From the NCBI RefSeq assembly GCF_006094275.1, contig NZ_CP034412.1:1736001-1800000 (forward strand): DNA of 64,000 nucleotides, written 5' to 3'. The stretch's first letter is position 1. The number at the start of each line of letters is the position of its first letter. Positions 61,376 to 64,000 of this stretch are shown piece by piece. Made by a program: the position numbers and the translations under genes. The DNA is from Glutamicibacter creatinolyticus. GTDB lineage: Bacteria > Actinomycetota > Actinomycetes > Actinomycetales > Micrococcaceae. The notes under the pieces are model-generated. The model was not told where the DNA came from, did no database searches, and was given only the letters and a program-made list of their open reading frames with translations.

Positions 61376-63248
61376 TGCCACCCCACGCCTTCTCGACTAT
61401 GCCGACCGACGCCTGGAGCTGTTGGTCGTCCGAGCCAACCTTCCAGGCGTCGAGCACTGGTCGGTAGACCGTCTGATCCAGCGGTCGCAGCTTGATGATC
61501 GTTGCGGGTTCGACGTTCGCTGCGGGAAGTCCCTTGAGCGCCGCAACCACATTCGGTGACGTGCTGGGCTGCTGAGCGGCAAGGCGGAGTATACTCTCAA
61601 CGGCGAACTTCTGCAGGCTCGGTTGGTCACGAGTTCGACGTCCAAGATGGTCGACCAGGATCTGGGCGTCGCCTTCCGGCAGTAGTTTCAGAGTGTCGTC
61701 GGTGACGCCCGCGCGGTCGAGTTTGAGGCTCGAGGTCAGTGCGACCGCAAGGTCGCGGAGACGCTCGGGTAGCCCGGTGTCGATGACCTCGATCTTGGCG
61801 AACGACGCCGCCAGGTAGAGGTACCCCGAGATCGCCGAGGCATCGAGCACGGGTGGGAGCTTTGCCCAGCGTCGCAGTGTGTCGCTGAAGTCGTCGTCAC
61901 GCGAAGGCTCCTGCTCCGGCTGAGCTGCAGCAGACTTCTTCTTGACTGGTAGTGCATTCGGGGACTTGTCCTCGGACGGTTCGGGCGTCGCCTCTTTGGT
62001 CTCCTCAATGCGGCCGTTGGCGGCGATGTCGAGCGCATCGAGTTTGTCGCGCAGCTGGTTCGAGGCAAGCCAGCCGAGCACGGTCTTGAAGTCGTCGGTG
62101 AGGATGCGCTCCAAGACCATGAGCTTGGCAACTGCATCCGGTTCCAGCTTGAACCCACGACGCCGAGCGACTGCCTGGCGCACATTCAGGTCGTTCAGGA
62201 ACCGTTTAATGCGTCGTGGATTGCCATGGAACTTCTCGTAGAGGATCGGCGTCAGTCGTGTGGCAGTAACGAGATGCTCCGCCAGCACGCTGCCTTCCTC
62301 GACCTCCAGGTCGTCCAAGCCGCCACCGTCAATACGCAGTTCGTCGCACCTGGCGACGAAGGCCGCGTATGCCGCCTCGTCGCTGCCAAGCTCGGTCTTC
62401 GCCAATAGCAGGAAAAGATACGCCTCGGTGTCGAATCGGCTCAGCGCGGGAAGCGGGATGGTTGTCTGGACTATCTTGTGCAGATAGAGCTTGGCGGGAT
62501 CCTCGTCCCCATTATTTGGCGCAGCCGTCTTGAACTTCTGCTGAATTGCTTCCGCTACGCGGTCCTCATCGGCCGCGATGACAAACGACATTCCCTCAGC
62601 CGAGAGGAATAGACGGATGGCCTCAAGCGTCTCGACCACGGTGTCTGGGAGACAACGGTCGAGATCATCGACGAGCACCACCACACGCGACAGGTGCCCC
62701 AGCGCGGGATCCGCCAGGAGCTTCCCAAAGTCTTCACGGAAGGCAGCCATGCCCTTCTCGCTGTCGAGGCTCTCGGGCTCATCACTGACGAGCCCGAAGA
62801 CGTCGTCGATATCCGGCAGCTGCATCGTGATAGCAGTCCGCGCTGCCATCTTGACCGCCTTCGACCAGTTCACCTTGCGAACGAGCTTCTTGAAGGCATC
62901 GAGACCGGCCTTTCCGACCGGGTCTGCCTCGTTGAACTTCCTGCCGAGTGCGCCCAGCACCTCGGCGATGAGGCTCTCCTTTGGCCCAACTGCCGGGTCA
63001 TAGAGCCACGGCTGCGTCGGGATAACGAGCACCTTGTGGCCGTTATCCCCCGAACGCGTGGTGATCTCGGACTTGATCAACTCAAGCACGCTGGTCTTGC
63101 CGCTACCCCAAGCGCCGGAGAGACCGATTGCTAAGGGATCGAGCCCGTCGTCGAAGATCGCATCTGCAGCCGTCTCCGCCACGGCACGAAAGGCCAGCAG
63201 ATCCTGAGTTGCCGGTTCATCCGACCAGAGCGGGTAGGACCCGGTCAT
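61365..63248 (-). CDS. qatA: QatA: KAP-family P-loop ATPase
   Basis: A 627-residue KAP NTPase, the motor or sensor of the Qat system. Walker A is GAWGSGKTS (45-53), and Walker B is VVVLVDDLDRC (189-199) with a sensor segment FVIAADEDRV just after. The hydrophobic stretch near 130-145 is short, so membrane insertion as in some KAP proteins is doubtful. The C-terminal half is helical, with a charged linker (EETKEATPEPSEDKSPNALP). Its start overlaps the stop of the upstream restriction gene (ATGA), making one five-gene operon. Confidence 0.9.
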   Translation of the reverse strand: MTGSYPLWSDEPATQDLLAFRAVAETAADAIFDDGLDPLAIGLSGAWGSGKTSVLELIKSEITTRSGDNGHKVLVIPTQPWLYDPAVGPKESLIAEVLGALGRKFNEADPVGKAGLDAFKKLVRKVNWSKAVKMAARTAITMQLPDIDDVFGLVSDEPESLDSEKGMAAFREDFGKLLADPALGHLSRVVVLVDDLDRCLPDTVVETLEAIRLFLSAEGMSFVIAADEDRVAEAIQQKFKTAAPNNGDEDPAKLYLHKIVQTTIPLPALSRFDTEAYLFLLLAKTELGSDEAAYAAFVARCDELRIDGGGLDDLEVEEGSVLAEHLVTATRLTPILYEKFHGNPRRIKRFLNDLNVRQAVARRRGFKLEPDAVAKLMVLERILTDDFKTVLGWLASNQLRDKLDALDIAANGRIEETKEATPEPSEDKSPNALPVKKKSAAAQPEQEPSRDDDFSDTLRRWAKLPPVLDASAISGYLYLAASFAKIEVIDTGLPERLRDLAVALTSSLKLDRAGVTDDTLKLLPEGDAQILVDHLGRRTRDQPSLQKFAVESILRLAAQQPSTSPNVVAALKGLPAANVEPATIIKLRPLDQTVYRPVLDAWKVGSDDQQLQASVGIVEKAWGGNGN

Positions 63249-64000
63249 GTGACCCCTCCTTCTTCACCATCAGCAAGACCGCCAATCAGCAGGCCAGCTT
63301 GGTCCGTTGTATGTTTGTAATCGACCGTACCCGTTGGGGCGGCGTCGAAGTGGCGCTCCGCGAAGCGGATTCGCATTGCTTCGTCCCAGTCGAGATCAGC
63401 GAGGTTGCGGGTGTCCTTGGTTTCGCGGACGAGGTACAGCCGCTGGGTGCCGTTTTCGTTGTAAACGATGGCCCAGTCCGGTGAGTACTCCCCGACGGGC
63501 GTGCGCACTCGGAATCGGCGCGGCAGCTTCGTGAAGAGCCTTACGTGCTCACCGTTGTTCTCGAGCTGTGCGGCAAAGGCGCGCTCGACGTGGCTGTCGT
63601 AGTCCACGTGGTCATAAAGGTTGGTGCCACCCTCCGGCGAGGCGATCACGCCGTTCTTTGGGTCAAGGTCTCCGGGCAGCGGCTGCGGTGGATTCTTGGA
63701 TTCAACCTCGAGGAACACGACTTCAGCGTCCCACCACTCAGATTCATCAATAGGCTCATAATTGATGCCCCGAACCATCTGCTCGATCGTCTCAATGCGG
63801 ATGGCATTCGCCACGATCCGTGCCCAACGATCAGGGTCGTCGAGGACATGCCTGGCGTAATCGCGCCCGGGAAAATTCAGGATCTCGCGTACGATCCCGG
63901 CCACAGTCGGTCGGGTGAGCTGTAGCGGGAATTTGCCGTACTGGAGCTGGTCTTCGATGAGTTGCAGGACGTCCGGCAGACGCTGCCCCACGACAACGAT
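63245..64000 (-). CDS. type III restriction endonuclease Res subunit, C-terminal part
   Basis: 251 residues of a larger protein; the frame stays open to the window edge, and a GTG at 63991 is probably not the true start. The C-terminal nuclease domain is clear: HVERAFAAQLENNGEHVRLFTKLP, then PDWAIVYN and YLVRETKDT, a PD-...(E)xK site typical of type III Res enzymes (cleavage 25-27 bp from unmethylated sites). The ATPase/helicase part and the Mod methyltransferase should lie to the right. It is translationally coupled to qatA. Confidence 0.75.
   Translation of the reverse strand: MVVVGQRLPDVLQLIEDQLQYGKFPLQLTRPTVAGIVREILNFPGRDYARHVLDDPDRWARIVANAIRIETIEQMVRGINYEPIDESEWWDAEVVFLEVESKNPPQPLPGDLDPKNGVIASPEGGTNLYDHVDYDSHVERAFAAQLENNGEHVRLFTKLPRRFRVRTPVGEYSPDWAIVYNENGTQRLYLVRETKDTRNLADLDWDEAMRIRFAERHFDAAPTGTVDYKHTTDQAGLLIGGLADGEEGGVT

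Overview
The window looks like the chromosome of a high-GC actinobacterium, most likely a Micrococcaceae member (Arthrobacter/Glutamicibacter-like). Pointers are the mycothiol enzymes (S-hydroxymethyl-mycothiol dehydrogenase, mycoredoxin), the actinobacterial SOS box type TCGAAC-N4-GTTCGA, an nrdHIEF ribonucleotide reductase operon, frequent GTG/TTG and probably leaderless starts, and very high GC in core genes. This is inference from gene content and base composition; no search was run.

Layout. 1-8.6 kb: end of an alpha/beta hydrolase, pdxS, HIT protein and thrS, then an ArsR-type regulator/MFS pair around a strong operator, a VOC protein and a HAD phosphatase. 8.6-12.6 kb: error-prone polymerase dnaE2 and a DUF6504 gene, each with a LexA/SOS box. 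13.3-15.5 kb: formaldehyde detoxification pair. 15.5-19.3 kb: SRAP gene (HMCES/YedK family) whose start codon is the attachment site of a 2.75-kb integrative element flanked by 25-bp direct repeats. The element carries two lipoproteins, two tiny membrane proteins, an HTH protein and a broken integrase; mycoredoxin lies beyond it. 19.4-26.8 kb: metabolic genes, XRE-cupin/thioredoxin-reductase-like pair, cold-shock gene, FAD enzyme and MFS exporter. 27.1-31.6 kb: nrdHIEF with NrdR-like and DnaA-like sites upstream. 31.8-45 kb: pyridoxal kinase, two separate PLP-homeostasis (YggS) paralogues, poxB, cysteine desulfhydrase, ABC-F protein and others. 45.5-48.9 kb: Lrp regulator, aminotransferase and amino-acid permease. 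50.8-55.4 kb: trimethylamine monooxygenase (tmm) convergent with an OpuC-type compatible-solute ABC transporter.

From tRNA-Ala(CGC) at 55.63 kb to the end the DNA has a different, accessory character. It holds recombinase-like HTH remnants, a hexapeptide-repeat beta-helix protein behind a consensus promoter, and on the minus strand an overlapping five-gene defence operon: the C-terminus of a type III restriction endonuclease (running off the window), then qatA (KAP ATPase), qatB, qatC (QueC-like) and qatD (TatD-like nuclease).

The strongest candidates for further interest are the Qat/type III restriction island, the SRAP-targeting mini-element, and the tmm/betaine-transporter locus with a structured leader.
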